Positions 1 to 8,214 of a stretch of DNA of 64,000 bases are shown here, piece after piece; the first letter of the stretch is position 1, and the number at the start of each line of letters is the position of its first letter. The DNA lies in assembly GCA_036489975.1 (NCBI GenBank), contig DASXES010000135.1, positions 62,001 through 126,000 of the forward strand. Reading direction: 5' to 3'. The notes under the pieces were generated by a model that was not told the DNA's origin, ran no database searches, and was given only the letters and a program-made list of their open reading frames with translations. A program made the position numbers and the translations under genes. The DNA is from Roseiarcus sp036489975. Lineage in GTDB: Bacteria > Pseudomonadota > Alphaproteobacteria > Rhizobiales > Beijerinckiaceae.

Positions 1-2
1 TT

Positions 3-311
3 GCGAATGGCGCCCCGTTCCGCGGCTATGAGATGCATGTCGGCGAAACGAAAGGCCCGGACTGCGCGCGCCCGCTGCTGCGCTTCGCCAACGGCCAGTT
101 CGATGGCGCGATCTCGGCGGACGGCCGCGTCGCCGGCGCTTATGTGCATGGTCTCTTCGCGGACGACCGCCAGCGCGCCGCGTGGCTCGGCTCACTCGGA
201 ATGACCAGCGCGCTCGACTACGAGGCGACGATCGAGCGGACGCTCGACAGGCTCGCCGACCATTGCGAGGCCCATCTCGATTGCGATGCGCTGCTGGCCG
301 CCGCGCGATAG
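3..311 (+). CDS. cobQ: Cobyric acid synthase, C-terminal fragment (5' end outside window)
   Basis: This is the last 102 residues of the type 1 glutamine amidotransferase domain of cobyric acid synthase, which amidates four side chains of adenosylcobyrinic acid a,c-diamide in cobalamin synthesis. The reading frame is open from base 3. A GYEMHVGET stretch at fragment residues 9-17 matches the GYEIHxGxT motif of CobQ/CbiP amidotransferases, and YVHGLF near residue 49 carries the catalytic-triad histidine. The nucleophile cysteine and the synthetase domain lie upstream of the window. The gene ends with TAG at 309-311 and is followed by microrepeats and an IS3 remnant. CobB (cobyrinate synthase) shares this fold but GYEMH plus the short C-terminal tail favours CobQ. 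Confidence 0.85.
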   Translation, partial: ANGAPFRGYEMHVGETKGPDCARPLLRFANGQFDGAISADGRVAGAYVHGLFADDRQRAAWLGSLGMTSALDYEATIERTLDRLADHCEAHLDCDALLAAAR

Positions 312-422
312 GGCATCATTACGGTGGTCATCATTACCGTGCACATTACGGTGACAGTTTACTGTACTGCGCCCCTCGGCTGAGACGAATAATTTGAGGG
401 ACAAGTCTTGAGTGACGTCCTC
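312..422. other. Intergenic stretch with CATTACNGTG microrepeats, probable right end of IS remnant
   Basis: No gene is visible. Bases 315-351 hold three close variants of CATTACGGTG. They are followed by a small inverted repeat, ACAGT-TT-ACTGT. The IS3 transposase fragment on the minus strand stops at 423-425, so the IS terminal repeat should fall here, but the partner terminal repeat is missing from the window and the exact end cannot be set. Confidence 0.3.
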
Positions 423-551
423 TCAGACGGTTTCGAGTTGGCGAAGTTCGTTTTCGAACTCAATCGGGGGTTTGTAGCCGAGGGCGGAATGGAGCCGGCT
501 TCGATTGTAGACGTTTTCGAGGAAGGCGCCAATGTTTTGGCGGGCTTCTGG
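423..551 (-). pseudogene. IS3-family transposase, C-terminal fragment
   Basis: Reading the minus strand, this stretch encodes EARQNIGAFLENVYN followed by RSRLHSALGYKPP and ends at a TGA at 423-425. That is the extreme C-terminus of the DDE integrase domain of IS3-family transposases (the NRxRLHSALGYxxP signature). It has no start and breaks off at about 551, where a repeat sequence begins. The next part of the same protein is found at 1139-1275, so the element has been split. It is not functional. Confidence 0.85.
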
Positions 552-607
552 CCGAAGCGCGAATGCGCGCCCGCGCCGTCGCGCTCAAACAGAACGGGTT
601 TAAGCCG
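551..607 (+). repeat. Direct repeat, left copy, bounding AT-rich insert
   Basis: The segment GGCCGAAGCG...ATGCGCGCCCGCGCC...TCGCGCTCAA...GAACGGGT...AAG occurs here and again at 1078-1160. The right copy has about 20 extra bases inside. The two copies sit exactly at the two break points of the IS3 transposase and enclose about 470 bp of lower-GC DNA. Confidence 0.6.
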
Positions 608-770
608 TCGCCGGCGGATCGGGCGCGCGGGCTCGTTATCGACCGGGCTCCAGGGGACGACGCTTGCGCAACGGGTCCTCGCGCTGGGCGAGGCGGGCGC
701 ATGATCCCATGGCTACGTGCCTTCCTCATCGGCTTTTACAATCGCCGCGCGAGTTCGCCTGCAAGCAAAA

Positions 771-818
771 CCAAACAAAATCCAAGCAAAAATGCTTTTT
801 ATGCTTGGATTTGTTTGG
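771..818 (-). terminator. Long hairpin, possible terminator of a small minus-strand transcript
   Basis: CCAAACAAAATCCAAGCA (771-788) pairs with TGCTTGGATTTGTTTGG (802-818), with one bulged A and a short A/T loop. On the minus strand the descending arm runs into TTTTGCTTG. It lies about 160-200 bases downstream of the promoter at 978-1006, so it could end that transcript. It could instead be a terminal structure of a small mobile element. Confidence 0.4.
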
Positions 819-841
819 TGGAATCGGGACTTTTCAAAGGG

Positions 842-946
842 TTACAGGGGAAAAAAACAAAAATAATTTCCCGGCCCAAACTCGCGCGGCAGGTTGTAGC
901 TCTGCGGGTCTTTAGGCAAAGTTTCTCCTTCTGGCGTGCGCGGCAT
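842..946 (-). CDS. Candidate 34-residue peptide in AT-rich insert
   Basis: An ATG at 946-944 opens a 34-codon frame beginning MPRTPEGETL and ending FCFFPL, TAA at 844-842. A strong Shine-Dalgarno AAGGAG at 930-925 sits five bases before an in-frame TTG (919-917), which would give a 25-residue product. A near-consensus sigma-70 promoter lies just upstream and a hairpin just downstream, so the unit is self-contained. I recognise no family. It may be the start of a truncated foreign gene or a leader peptide; coding status is uncertain. Confidence 0.25.
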   Translation of the reverse strand: MPRTPEGETLPKDPQSYNLPREFGPGNYFCFFPL

Positions 947-977
947 CGGCCAAGCTCGATAAATTCTATCAATCAGA

Positions 978-1006
978 ATAATAATCATACATTCTGTTTT
1001 TGTCAA
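978..1006 (-). promoter_or_regulatory. Near-perfect sigma-70 promoter
   Basis: On the minus strand TTGACA (1006-1001) is followed after exactly 17 bases by TATTAT (983-978). Flanking DNA is AT-rich, unlike the rest of the window. It points toward the candidate peptide at 842-946 and the hairpin at 771-818. Confidence 0.55.
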
Positions 1007-1077
1007 CTCAATTCGCTGGCGACGGCAAATTCTGTCTAATACCAAGACTCGATGATCGGAATCGATCGTCGCGTTCA

Positions 1078-1160
1078 TGGCCGAAGCGAGATGCGCGCCC
1101 GCGCCATTGCGCGGGTCAAAGCGTGGATCAAGTCGCGCTCAATTGGAACGGGTATAAGTC
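1078..1160 (+). repeat. Direct repeat, right copy, bounding AT-rich insert
   Basis: Second copy of the 551-607 repeat: GGCCGAAGCG then ATGCGCGCCCGCGCC, followed by an extra GCGGGTCAAAGCGTGGATCA-like stretch, then TCGCGCTCAA and GAACGGGTATAAG. It abuts the transposase fragment that begins at about 1160 on the minus strand. Confidence 0.55.
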
Positions 1161-1275
1161 TTGCCGTTGACCTCCTCGTCTTTGAGGGTGCGCATGAACC
1201 GCTCGGCTTTCGCATTGTCATATGGGTTGCCCGCGCGGCTCACGCTGACGCGCAGGCTTTCCGCCGCCACGCGTC
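1139..1275 (-). pseudogene. IS3-family transposase, central fragment fused to lpxB 3' end
   Basis: The minus strand reads VSVSRAGNPYDNAKAERF and then MRTLKDEEVNGKTY, the part of the IS3 DDE domain that holds the catalytic glutamate (in AKAERF). It then runs into repeat DNA and stops at 1139. The upstream part of the transposase is absent: at about 1275 the sequence becomes the 3' end of lpxB. Together with 423-551 it is a relic of one insertion whose left part was lost. Confidence 0.85.
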
Positions 1276-2423
1276 CCGATTGTCTCCAGCACGGCGCGCG
1301 CGGCGTGGGCGCTTGGCGCTCCCCCGTCGGCAAGCGCCATCAGCCGGTCGAGCCGCGAAAACGCTTCGAGCTGCCGCTCGCGCGCCGGACCGTCCCGCAC
1401 GATTTCCATCAGCGCCGCGCCCAGCGCGGCGGGCGCGCAATCGCGCTGCAGCTTTTCCGGGATCGCGCGCTCGCCGAGGATGAGGTTGGGCAGCAGAATC
1501 GAGGGGACCTTGATCAGGTATTTGAGCTGCTCCTCGAGGCGCGAGACCTTGTAGGCCCCGACCATCGGGACACCGGCGAGCGCCAGCTCGAGCGTCGCGG
1601 TGCCGGAGGCGGCGAGCGCCGCGCGGGCCGAGCGGAAGGCCCCGTACTTCGCCGCTTCGCCGAGCGCGATCGTCGGCGGTTCGGGCCAGCGGGCCGCCAG
1701 GGCCCGGACCTCGCGCTCGATATGGGGCAGAGTCGGCAGAACGAGCGACAACGGCCCGATCGACTGGCGCAGCGCCGCGAGCGCCCCGCCGAAATCGGCC
1801 ATCAGCCGGCTGATCTCGGACCGGCGCGAACCGGGGAGCACGACGATGAGCGGGGCTGCGGAAGCTGGCCGGCCAGCCTCGCCTGCGTTTGACCGCAGAT
1901 CGCCGAGCCGCTCGATCAGCGGATGGCCGACATATACGCAACGTGGCCCGTCCAACCGCCGGTAGGCCTCAGGCTCGAATGGCAGCAGGGCCAGCACGCA
2001 ATCCACGTAACTCCGCATGGCTTTGGCACGGCCCGGCCGCCAGGCCCAGACGCTCGGACTGACGTAATCGACGATCGGCAGTTTCGGCAACGCCGCCCGG
2101 ACGCGGCGGGCGACGCGGTGGGTGAAGTCGGGGCTGTCGATGATGACGAGAGCGTCAGGCTTCGCCGCCACGACAGCCGCCGCGGTCGCGCGGATGCGAG
2201 CAAGCAGCGTGGGCAGCCGGGCCAGCACCGGGAGAATGCCCATCACCGCGATGTCGCTCATCGGAAACAGGCTTTTGAGGCCCTCGGCCTCCATCGCCTC
2301 GCCGCCGACGCCTGAGAAGGCGACATCGCCGGAGCATGCCTCCCTGAGCGCTCGCATGAGCTTATAGCCCAGCTGGTCGCCCGAGTGCTCGCCGGCGACG
2401 AGCGCCACCCGCAAAGGCTTCAT
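1218..2423 (-). CDS. lpxB: Lipid-A-disaccharide synthase
   Basis: LpxB (GT19) condenses UDP-2,3-diacylglucosamine with lipid X to form the lipid A disaccharide at the inner face of the cytoplasmic membrane. The 401-residue product starts MKPLRVALVAGEHSGD, the N-terminal GExSGD motif of the family, and contains SPSVWAW, the VGHPL motif and VLPGSRRSEI. It overlaps lpxI by 4 bp. The C-terminal 18 or so residues after AVLETIG (TRGGGKPARQ...) are read from the adjoining IS3 remnant in another frame, so the native stop was replaced by the insertion. Core domains look intact and the enzyme is probably active. Confidence 0.95.
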   Translation of the reverse strand: MKPLRVALVAGEHSGDQLGYKLMRALREACSGDVAFSGVGGEAMEAEGLKSLFPMSDIAVMGILPVLARLPTLLARIRATAAAVVAAKPDALVIIDSPDFTHRVARRVRAALPKLPIVDYVSPSVWAWRPGRAKAMRSYVDCVLALLPFEPEAYRRLDGPRCVYVGHPLIERLGDLRSNAGEAGRPASAAPLIVVLPGSRRSEISRLMADFGGALAALRQSIGPLSLVLPTLPHIEREVRALAARWPEPPTIALGEAAKYGAFRSARAALAASGTATLELALAGVPMVGAYKVSRLEEQLKYLIKVPSILLPNLILGERAIPEKLQRDCAPAALGAALMEIVRDGPARERQLEAFSRLDRLMALADGGAPSAHAARAVLETIGTRGGGKPARQREPRGQPI

Positions 2424-3301
2424 CCGGCCGGGCCGGAGCGCGCGAAGCCGGCGACAAAGAGGCCGGCAGCGTCGGCTTCGCTGGCGCAGCGATCCCGCCC
2501 GAGAATGAGCACATGGCCAGCCGCGACCGCGACCCCCCTGAGTTGCGCCCTCGCCGCGCCTTCGATGGTCTTCGGCCCGATCGCCGGCATGTCCAGCCTC
2601 AGATCCTGCCCGCGCTTGGGGGCTTTGATGAGGACGCCCGCCGGCCCGGCGAAGCGCAGGCGGCCGCCGGCGCGCATCTCAGCCACCCGCGCGAGCATGG
2701 CGTCGGTGCCTTCCGCCGCCTCGATCGCCACCACCCGGCCGCCAGCGACGACCGCCCCCTGCCCCGCGTCGAAGCTCGACAGCGCTTCGAGCAGGCGCGC
2801 CCCAAACGCGATGTCCGCCTCGTCTTCCGCGGCAGCCGCGCGCGCCCCGACCGGGCCGAACGGCGCCAGCAGGCGCGGGGCGATTTCGTGCGCCCCGAGC
2901 ACGCGGACGCCCTCGCGCTCGAAAATCGCCGCGATGCCGGCGAGGAGCCCGTTGTCGCCACGGCGAAAGAGCTGCGCCAGGCCGGCCGCGCGCTTCACGG
3001 CGCCCCAGTCCAGCCTGAGATCGGTGAATTCGGGCCTCGCCATCGCGCCGATGATCACCATCTCGGCGATGGCGCGGCCTTTGAGGGCGGCGAACAGTTT
3101 GCCGACCTCGCCCATCCGGACCCAGACATGCGGATAGGCCTCGATCGCTGAATCGGTCGCGCCAAGGACTCCGATCAGAAACGGCTCGCGGCCACCGCGG
3201 CGGGCCTCGTGGGCGACCTCGAGCGGAAACGCGCCCGCCCCGCACAGGATCGCCAGGGGACCTGAGGCGCCGGCGACCGACGCGCGGTCCGGCCCGCTCA
3301 C
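2420..3301 (-). CDS. lpxI: UDP-2,3-diacylglucosamine pyrophosphatase LpxI (DUF1009)
   Basis: LpxI hydrolyses UDP-2,3-diacylglucosamine to lipid X plus UMP and replaces LpxH in most alphaproteobacteria. The protein is 293 residues, close to the usual 270-290, with LAILCGAGAFP near the start, a GEVGKLFAALK segment and the C-terminal block KRGQDLRLDMPAIGPKT that typifies the family. It lies between lpxA and lpxB with 4-bp overlaps at both ends, so translation is probably coupled. This placement and the absence of lpxH agree with the assignment. Confidence 0.93.
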   Translation of the reverse strand: MSGPDRASVAGASGPLAILCGAGAFPLEVAHEARRGGREPFLIGVLGATDSAIEAYPHVWVRMGEVGKLFAALKGRAIAEMVIIGAMARPEFTDLRLDWGAVKRAAGLAQLFRRGDNGLLAGIAAIFEREGVRVLGAHEIAPRLLAPFGPVGARAAAAEDEADIAFGARLLEALSSFDAGQGAVVAGGRVVAIEAAEGTDAMLARVAEMRAGGRLRFAGPAGVLIKAPKRGQDLRLDMPAIGPKTIEGAARAQLRGVAVAAGHVLILGRDRCASEADAAGLFVAGFARSGPAG

Positions 3302-4107
3302 CCCTCGTCTTCCCTTCCGGCGCGCGGGACGCAGATCGCGCGGTCGCCGCCCTGGCGCAGAAAGGTGACGATCTGCTGCACCGCATCCTGGCCGGCGAAC
3401 GCATCGGCGACGTCGTCAATCCGCTCCTTGAGCGTTCCCCCGCCGTTGAACAGCAGCTTGTAGGCGCGCCTCAGCTCGTGGATCGCCTCGTGCGAGAAGC
3501 CGCGGCGCTTCAGGCCGACGACATTGAGACCGGCGAGACCGGCGCGGTTGCCGAGCGCAAGCCCAAAGGGGATGAGGTCATGCTCGACCCCGGCGAGACC
3601 GCCGACGAACGCGTGGGCGCCGATGCGGACGAACTGATGCACGGCGGCGCCGCCGGAGAGAATCGCGAAATCGCCGATATGGCAATGGCCGGCCAGCATC
3701 ACATTGTTGGAGAGAATGACGCCTTCGCCGATGCGGCAATCATGTGCGACGTGAGCATTGGCAAGGAACACCGACCGCGGCCCGACGATCGTTTCCGCGC
3801 CCCCGCCCGCGGTGCCGGGGTTCATCGTCACGCCTTCGCGCACGATGCAATCCTCGCCAATCGCAAGGCGGACAGGCTCGCCGCGGTACTTGAGGTCCTG
3901 CGGCTGCTGCCCGATCGAGGCGAAAGGAAAAATCACCGTGCGCGCGCCGACCGTGGTGTCGCCTGCCAGGCTCACATGCGAGACAAGCCGCACCCCGTCG
4001 CCGAGGGCGGCCTGGGGCCCGACATGGCAAAACGGCCCGATCTCGACTCCCGCCCCGAGCCGCGCGCCGTCTTCAACGACGGCGCTCGGATGGATTGCCT
4101 CCCTCAT
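3298..4107 (-). CDS. lpxA: UDP-N-acetylglucosamine O-acyltransferase
   Basis: LpxA transfers a 3-hydroxyacyl chain from ACP to the 3-OH of UDP-GlcNAc, the first step of lipid A synthesis. The 269-residue product is a left-handed beta-helix of hexapeptide repeats with a short helical C-terminus. His141 in NNVMLAGHCHIG aligns with the catalytic histidine of E. coli LpxA, and AVHQFVRIGAH follows as expected. The start begins MREAIHPSAVV, as in orthologues. It overlaps fabZ and lpxI by 4 bp each. Confidence 0.96.
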   Translation of the reverse strand: MREAIHPSAVVEDGARLGAGVEIGPFCHVGPQAALGDGVRLVSHVSLAGDTTVGARTVIFPFASIGQQPQDLKYRGEPVRLAIGEDCIVREGVTMNPGTAGGGAETIVGPRSVFLANAHVAHDCRIGEGVILSNNVMLAGHCHIGDFAILSGGAAVHQFVRIGAHAFVGGLAGVEHDLIPFGLALGNRAGLAGLNVVGLKRRGFSHEAIHELRRAYKLLFNGGGTLKERIDDVADAFAGQDAVQQIVTFLRQGGDRAICVPRAGREDEG

Positions 4108-4589
4108 TCACGCACCAGCATTGCGGAAACTTCGGCCTCGCAAACAAGCGAGCCATCCACTTTCGCTTCGCCCCGAAACCACCACATGTTGCGCTTCTTG
4201 GCGATGCGGGTCATGTGAAAGCGCACCTGATCGCCGGGCACCACGGGTTTGCGGAACTTGGCCTTGTCGATGGTCATCATGTAGACGACGCTCGGCGCGG
4301 TATTGTCCACTTGAGAAGCGACGCAAAGCGCGCCCGCCGTCTGCGCCATCGCCTCGATCAGCAGCACGCCCGGCATGACCGGCCGGCCCGGGAAATGGCC
4401 CTGAAAATGAGGCTCGTTGGCCGTCACGTTCTTTACCCCGACGCCATATTCGTCGCCGCGAGCTTCAACGATGCGGTCGACCAGGAGAAATGGATAGCGA
4501 TGCGGCAGGAGCGCCAGCAGCTTCTGGATGTCGTAGCTGTCGAACGTCCGGGCGGTCGTCGGTTCGTTCATCCCGTCTCCCTCTCCCAC
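4104..4589 (-). CDS. fabZ: 3-hydroxyacyl-ACP dehydratase FabZ
   Basis: FabZ removes water from 3-hydroxyacyl-ACP in fatty-acid elongation and so competes with LpxA for substrate. The product is 161 residues with a hotdog fold; LLPHRYPFLLVDR, then GHFPGRPVMPGV with the catalytic histidine and LIEAMAQ with the catalytic glutamate are all present. A second in-frame ATG (MNEPTT, 4571) may be the true start and would give 155 residues. It sits between lpxD and lpxA as in most Gram-negatives. Confidence 0.95.
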   Translation of the reverse strand: MGEGDGMNEPTTARTFDSYDIQKLLALLPHRYPFLLVDRIVEARGDEYGVGVKNVTANEPHFQGHFPGRPVMPGVLLIEAMAQTAGALCVASQVDNTAPSVVYMMTIDKAKFRKPVVPGDQVRFHMTRIAKKRNMWWFRGEAKVDGSLVCEAEVSAMLVRE

Positions 4590-4607
4590 CCGTCCGCTCG
4601 GCGAGTG

Positions 4608-5663
4608 TCATTCGGCATTGGTTTCGCCACGTGCGGCCCCCGCCAGTCGTTTGATCGCAGCGACTTCACGGAAAAACTCCCTGACGGGCTTCGCCGGCGC
4701 CCCGGCCCATCGCTCGCCGGCAGGAATATCGCTCATCACGCCGGCCGCCGCGGCGACCTGGGCGCCCGCGCCAACTCTCAGATGGCCGGCGATGCCCGCC
4801 TGGCCGCCCAGAGCGGCGAAATCGCCGATGGCGCTCGATCCCGAGACGCCTGACTGGGCGACCAGCACCGCATGGCGGCCGATGACGACGTTGTGGCCGA
4901 TCTGCACGAGATTGTCGATCTTCGCCCCCTCGCCGATTACGGTGTCGCGGTTTGCCCCCCGATCGATCGTCGCGCCGGCGCCGATCTCGACATCGTCCTG
5001 GATGATGACGCGCCCGATTTGGGGCACTTTGAGGTGCCCCCGCGCCCCCAGAGCGAATCCGAAGCCGTCCTGCCCGATATGCGCGCCCGGATGGATGATC
5101 ACCCGGTCGCCGATCAGCGCCGCCACGATGGTGGTCGAGGCGCCGACCGAACCATTGCGCCCGATGCGCACCTCGGGACCAATGACCGAGTTGGCGCCAA
5201 TGATCGTGCCAGCTCCGATCTCTGCGCCATGGCCGATCACAGCACCGGGGTCGACGATCACGCCAGCCTCCAGCCGCGCCGAAGGGTGAACCAGCGCGGT
5301 CGGGGAGATCCCGGTCTCGCCAACGACCGAGCCGGGCCTGGCGGCCGAGGGATAGAGCCTCGTCATCACCAGGGCCATCGCCCGGTAGGGCTCGGGCGCG
5401 ACCAGCGCCGCGCAGGTGGCAGGGGCGGCCCTGACGTAACGCGGCGAAACGAGCGCGGCCGCCGCGCGAGTCCGCTTGAGCGCATCGAGATACCGGGGAT
5501 TGTCGAGGAACGTCAGATCGCCGGGGCCTGCCTGATCGAGGGCAGCGACGTCCCGGATCACGCGGCCGGGGTCGACGCCGGCGGCGAGCGTCGCGCCACA
5601 CCAGTTCGCAACTTCGGCCAGCGAAGGCGCCGAACTCGGCGGGAAAAAGCGAATTCTGGCCAA
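4608..5663 (-). CDS. lpxD: UDP-3-O-(3-hydroxyacyl)glucosamine N-acyltransferase
   Basis: LpxD adds the second hydroxyacyl chain to the amine of UDP-3-O-acylglucosamine. The 351-residue protein has an N-terminal uridine-binding domain (about residues 1-105), a long hexapeptide beta-helix and a C-terminal helical tail. NLVQIGHNVVIG contains the histidine equivalent to the catalytic residue of E. coli LpxD. The alphaproteobacterial N-terminus (MARIRFFPPS) is clear. It is 18 bp upstream of fabZ. Confidence 0.95.
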   Translation of the reverse strand: MARIRFFPPSSAPSLAEVANWCGATLAAGVDPGRVIRDVAALDQAGPGDLTFLDNPRYLDALKRTRAAAALVSPRYVRAAPATCAALVAPEPYRAMALVMTRLYPSAARPGSVVGETGISPTALVHPSARLEAGVIVDPGAVIGHGAEIGAGTIIGANSVIGPEVRIGRNGSVGASTTIVAALIGDRVIIHPGAHIGQDGFGFALGARGHLKVPQIGRVIIQDDVEIGAGATIDRGANRDTVIGEGAKIDNLVQIGHNVVIGRHAVLVAQSGVSGSSAIGDFAALGGQAGIAGHLRVGAGAQVAAAAGVMSDIPAGERWAGAPAKPVREFFREVAAIKRLAGAARGETNAE

Positions 5664-5742
5664 GGAGGAGTTCCGTCAGAAGCGGCGGCGGGCGCGCCAG
5701 CCTCTGGCGCGCCCGCTTGGATGAGATGCCGGCCGGTGGCCG

Positions 5743-8214
5743 TTAGAACGTCGTGCCGCCCGAGAAGTTGAAGACCTGGGTCTGGTCGTATTTGCCCTTC
5801 GAAATTGGGAACGCGAAGTCAAAGCGGATCGGACCCATTGGCGACGCCCAGATCAAACTCGCGCCCACCGACGCGCGGATCTGGTTCGGGTCCCACACGT
5901 TGGCGCAACTCACCTGTGTGATGGGTAAGACAGACCCAATCGTTCCCGGAGGCGGGCAATAGGTGTAGCCGAGGAAATTTGAGAAGTTGGTCGGCCCTGA
6001 ATATCCGATCAGGTTGCCCGCGTCGGCGAACAGCGCGCCCTTAAGCCCGATTTCCCTCGGCAAGCCAAAGATCGGAAAATCCACCTCGGCGGAAGCGCCA
6101 TAGTAGGACGTGCCGCCAAGCGCGCTGGCCTGGATATTGAAGGGGTCAGAAATGTCGCGGGGACCGATGCCCCCGGGAGCGAAGCCGCGCACCAGGGAGG
6201 GACCCTGCATGAAGTTGTTGATGATGAGCGCGTCCCTCGAGCCGAATGAATTGATCTGTCCGGCTTGGAGATGAATCATGCCGATGAAATCTTCGGTAAT
6301 CGGATGATACCAGCGGGCGTCGATCGTTTCGCGGATGAACTGCGACTGACCGCCGAGGCCGGCGACATCCTGCTTGTAATTGAGGATGGAGCCGGTCGTC
6401 GGGTCCTTCCGGTTGTCAAGATTGTTGAACAGGACCGAGAATCCCGCAAGCGACGTGACGATGGCGCCTTGCGCCGCCGCCTGTTTGATTTCGACCGGCG
6501 CCTCGCCGTTGGTCAAGCAGTTGATAAACGGCGAGGGGACAACCGGGATGATGGTCCCGCCTACAAACCAGGTCTGATCGGGTCCTACGCAATCATCGTA
6601 GGGCTGAGACGCGTTATTCGGGATGGTGATCTTCGACTCGTAGAGCGAATAATTAGGCTGCAACGTTAAGTCGTCAGTTATCGGAATACCGAGCCGGAGC
6701 GTCGCTCCAGTCGTCCAATTTTGGTAGAGTGCATATTGGTTGTTGTCGTTGACCTGGTGATAAAGGTCAAAACCCGCCGCGAGGCGCTGGCCGAGGAAGT
6801 AAGGTTCGGTAAACGAGGCCTTCCACCCCTGAGTGTATTGGCCATCGGAAACGCTCAAGCGGACATACTGGCCGCGGCCGAGAAAATTCGTCTCGGTGTA
6901 CGCGAGCTCGGCCAAAAAGCCCTGAGTCGTCGAATAGCCGCCGCTGAGGCTGATCGAGCCGGTCGGTTGGTCCTCGACCTCAACGACCACAATCACCCGG
7001 TCCGGCGCAGACCCGGGCCGGTTCGAGATATGGACCTTCTTGAAATAGCCAAGGCTGTTGAGTCGCCGCTCGGCCCGCTCGATCAGCACGTGGTTATAGG
7101 GGTCGCCCTCCCCGATATCGAATTCGCGGCGGATGACAAAGTCGCGTGTGCGCGTATTGCCGACAATATCGATGCGTTCGATGTAGACTTTCGGACCGTT
7201 GTCGACCGAGAAGGAAATCGCGATCGTGTGATTGGCGTTGTCGCGTTCGCCGTGCGGTCTCGCCTCGGAAAAAGCGAAACCCTGCCGGGCGACGTCCCGG
7301 GTGATCGCCTCGACTGACTTGTCGACGCTGCTCGCGTCATAGACGTCCCCGGCCCTGAGAGCGACGAATCGATTGAGCGCCGGCCCGTCCACCTTCGGAA
7401 TGTTGGAAACCACTGCAACCGAAGAGACGTGATATTGGGGGCCCTCATTCATCGTGATCGTAATGACATACCCGGCAGGGTTGGCCTGATAGGCGACATC
7501 GGTATTGGTGACCTGGAAATCCGCATAGCCGTTCTTCATGTAGTAACGGCGGATCGCTTCCAAATCCGAGGCTAACCGATCGGGATCGTAGACGTCAGTG
7601 CTCTTGAGCCACGACAGCCAATTCATCGTGGTGGTCTGCATGAGCCCGCGCAGGCGATAGTTCGAAACGGCATGATTGCCGACAAACTTGATTTCTCGGA
7701 TACCCGTCTTGCCGCCTTCATTGACGGTGAAAACGAGATCCACCCGTCCATTCGGCAATTGGACGATCCGTTTGGTCACGGTCGCTTCGTTCCTGCCGTA
7801 TTTCTTATAGGCATCCTTGATTCGGCCAATGTCCGCCTGGGCCGTCGCCTCATTATAGGCGGTGTGCGGCTTCGACTGCACCTCGACTTCGAGCTGCTTG
7901 GATTCGATCTGCTTATTGCCTTCGAACGCCACTCTGTTGATGATCTGTTCGCCTCCCGCGAGGCTCACCACGATCCGACCGTTCTCCACCCTCGCGCTGA
8001 CATTCGAATAGATTCCGGTCGCCTTCAGATCCTCCACGCCCCGCTCGATCGAGGCTGGATCCGTGCCGCTGAAATAGGGTTTGAGCGTCGAGGGGTCGAC
8101 ATGGGCGCCTTCGACCACGATCTGCTGCGCGTTCGCCGGCGCCGCCCAGCTCAACCCGCACAGACTAAGGGTTATCGCCAGAAGAACGCCGACACACCCG
8201 CGAATCCAATCCAT
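5743..8214 (-). CDS. bamA: Outer-membrane assembly factor BamA
   Basis: BamA is the core of the BAM complex that folds beta-barrel proteins into the outer membrane. From the ATG at 8214 (MDWIRGCVGVLL) the product is 823 residues: a signal peptide ending near APANAQQ, five POTRA domains to about residue 420, then a 16-strand barrel that finishes with the usual terminal phenylalanine (FSGGTTF). An upstream ATG at 8250 is in frame but would push the signal peptide inward. It is 79 bp upstream of lpxD, in the standard alphaproteobacterial order. Confidence 0.95.
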   Translation of the reverse strand: MDWIRGCVGVLLAITLSLCGLSWAAPANAQQIVVEGAHVDPSTLKPYFSGTDPASIERGVEDLKATGIYSNVSARVENGRIVVSLAGGEQIINRVAFEGNKQIESKQLEVEVQSKPHTAYNEATAQADIGRIKDAYKKYGRNEATVTKRIVQLPNGRVDLVFTVNEGGKTGIREIKFVGNHAVSNYRLRGLMQTTTMNWLSWLKSTDVYDPDRLASDLEAIRRYYMKNGYADFQVTNTDVAYQANPAGYVITITMNEGPQYHVSSVAVVSNIPKVDGPALNRFVALRAGDVYDASSVDKSVEAITRDVARQGFAFSEARPHGERDNANHTIAISFSVDNGPKVYIERIDIVGNTRTRDFVIRREFDIGEGDPYNHVLIERAERRLNSLGYFKKVHISNRPGSAPDRVIVVVEVEDQPTGSISLSGGYSTTQGFLAELAYTETNFLGRGQYVRLSVSDGQYTQGWKASFTEPYFLGQRLAAGFDLYHQVNDNNQYALYQNWTTGATLRLGIPITDDLTLQPNYSLYESKITIPNNASQPYDDCVGPDQTWFVGGTIIPVVPSPFINCLTNGEAPVEIKQAAAQGAIVTSLAGFSVLFNNLDNRKDPTTGSILNYKQDVAGLGGQSQFIRETIDARWYHPITEDFIGMIHLQAGQINSFGSRDALIINNFMQGPSLVRGFAPGGIGPRDISDPFNIQASALGGTSYYGASAEVDFPIFGLPREIGLKGALFADAGNLIGYSGPTNFSNFLGYTYCPPPGTIGSVLPITQVSCANVWDPNQIRASVGASLIWASPMGPIRFDFAFPISKGKYDQTQVFNFSGGTTF

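Noticed and set aside
730..1040. AT-rich insert as a group II intron or CRISPR array
   Set aside because: No domain V-like hairpin or reverse transcriptase and no regularly spaced repeats; only two flanking repeats of unequal length.
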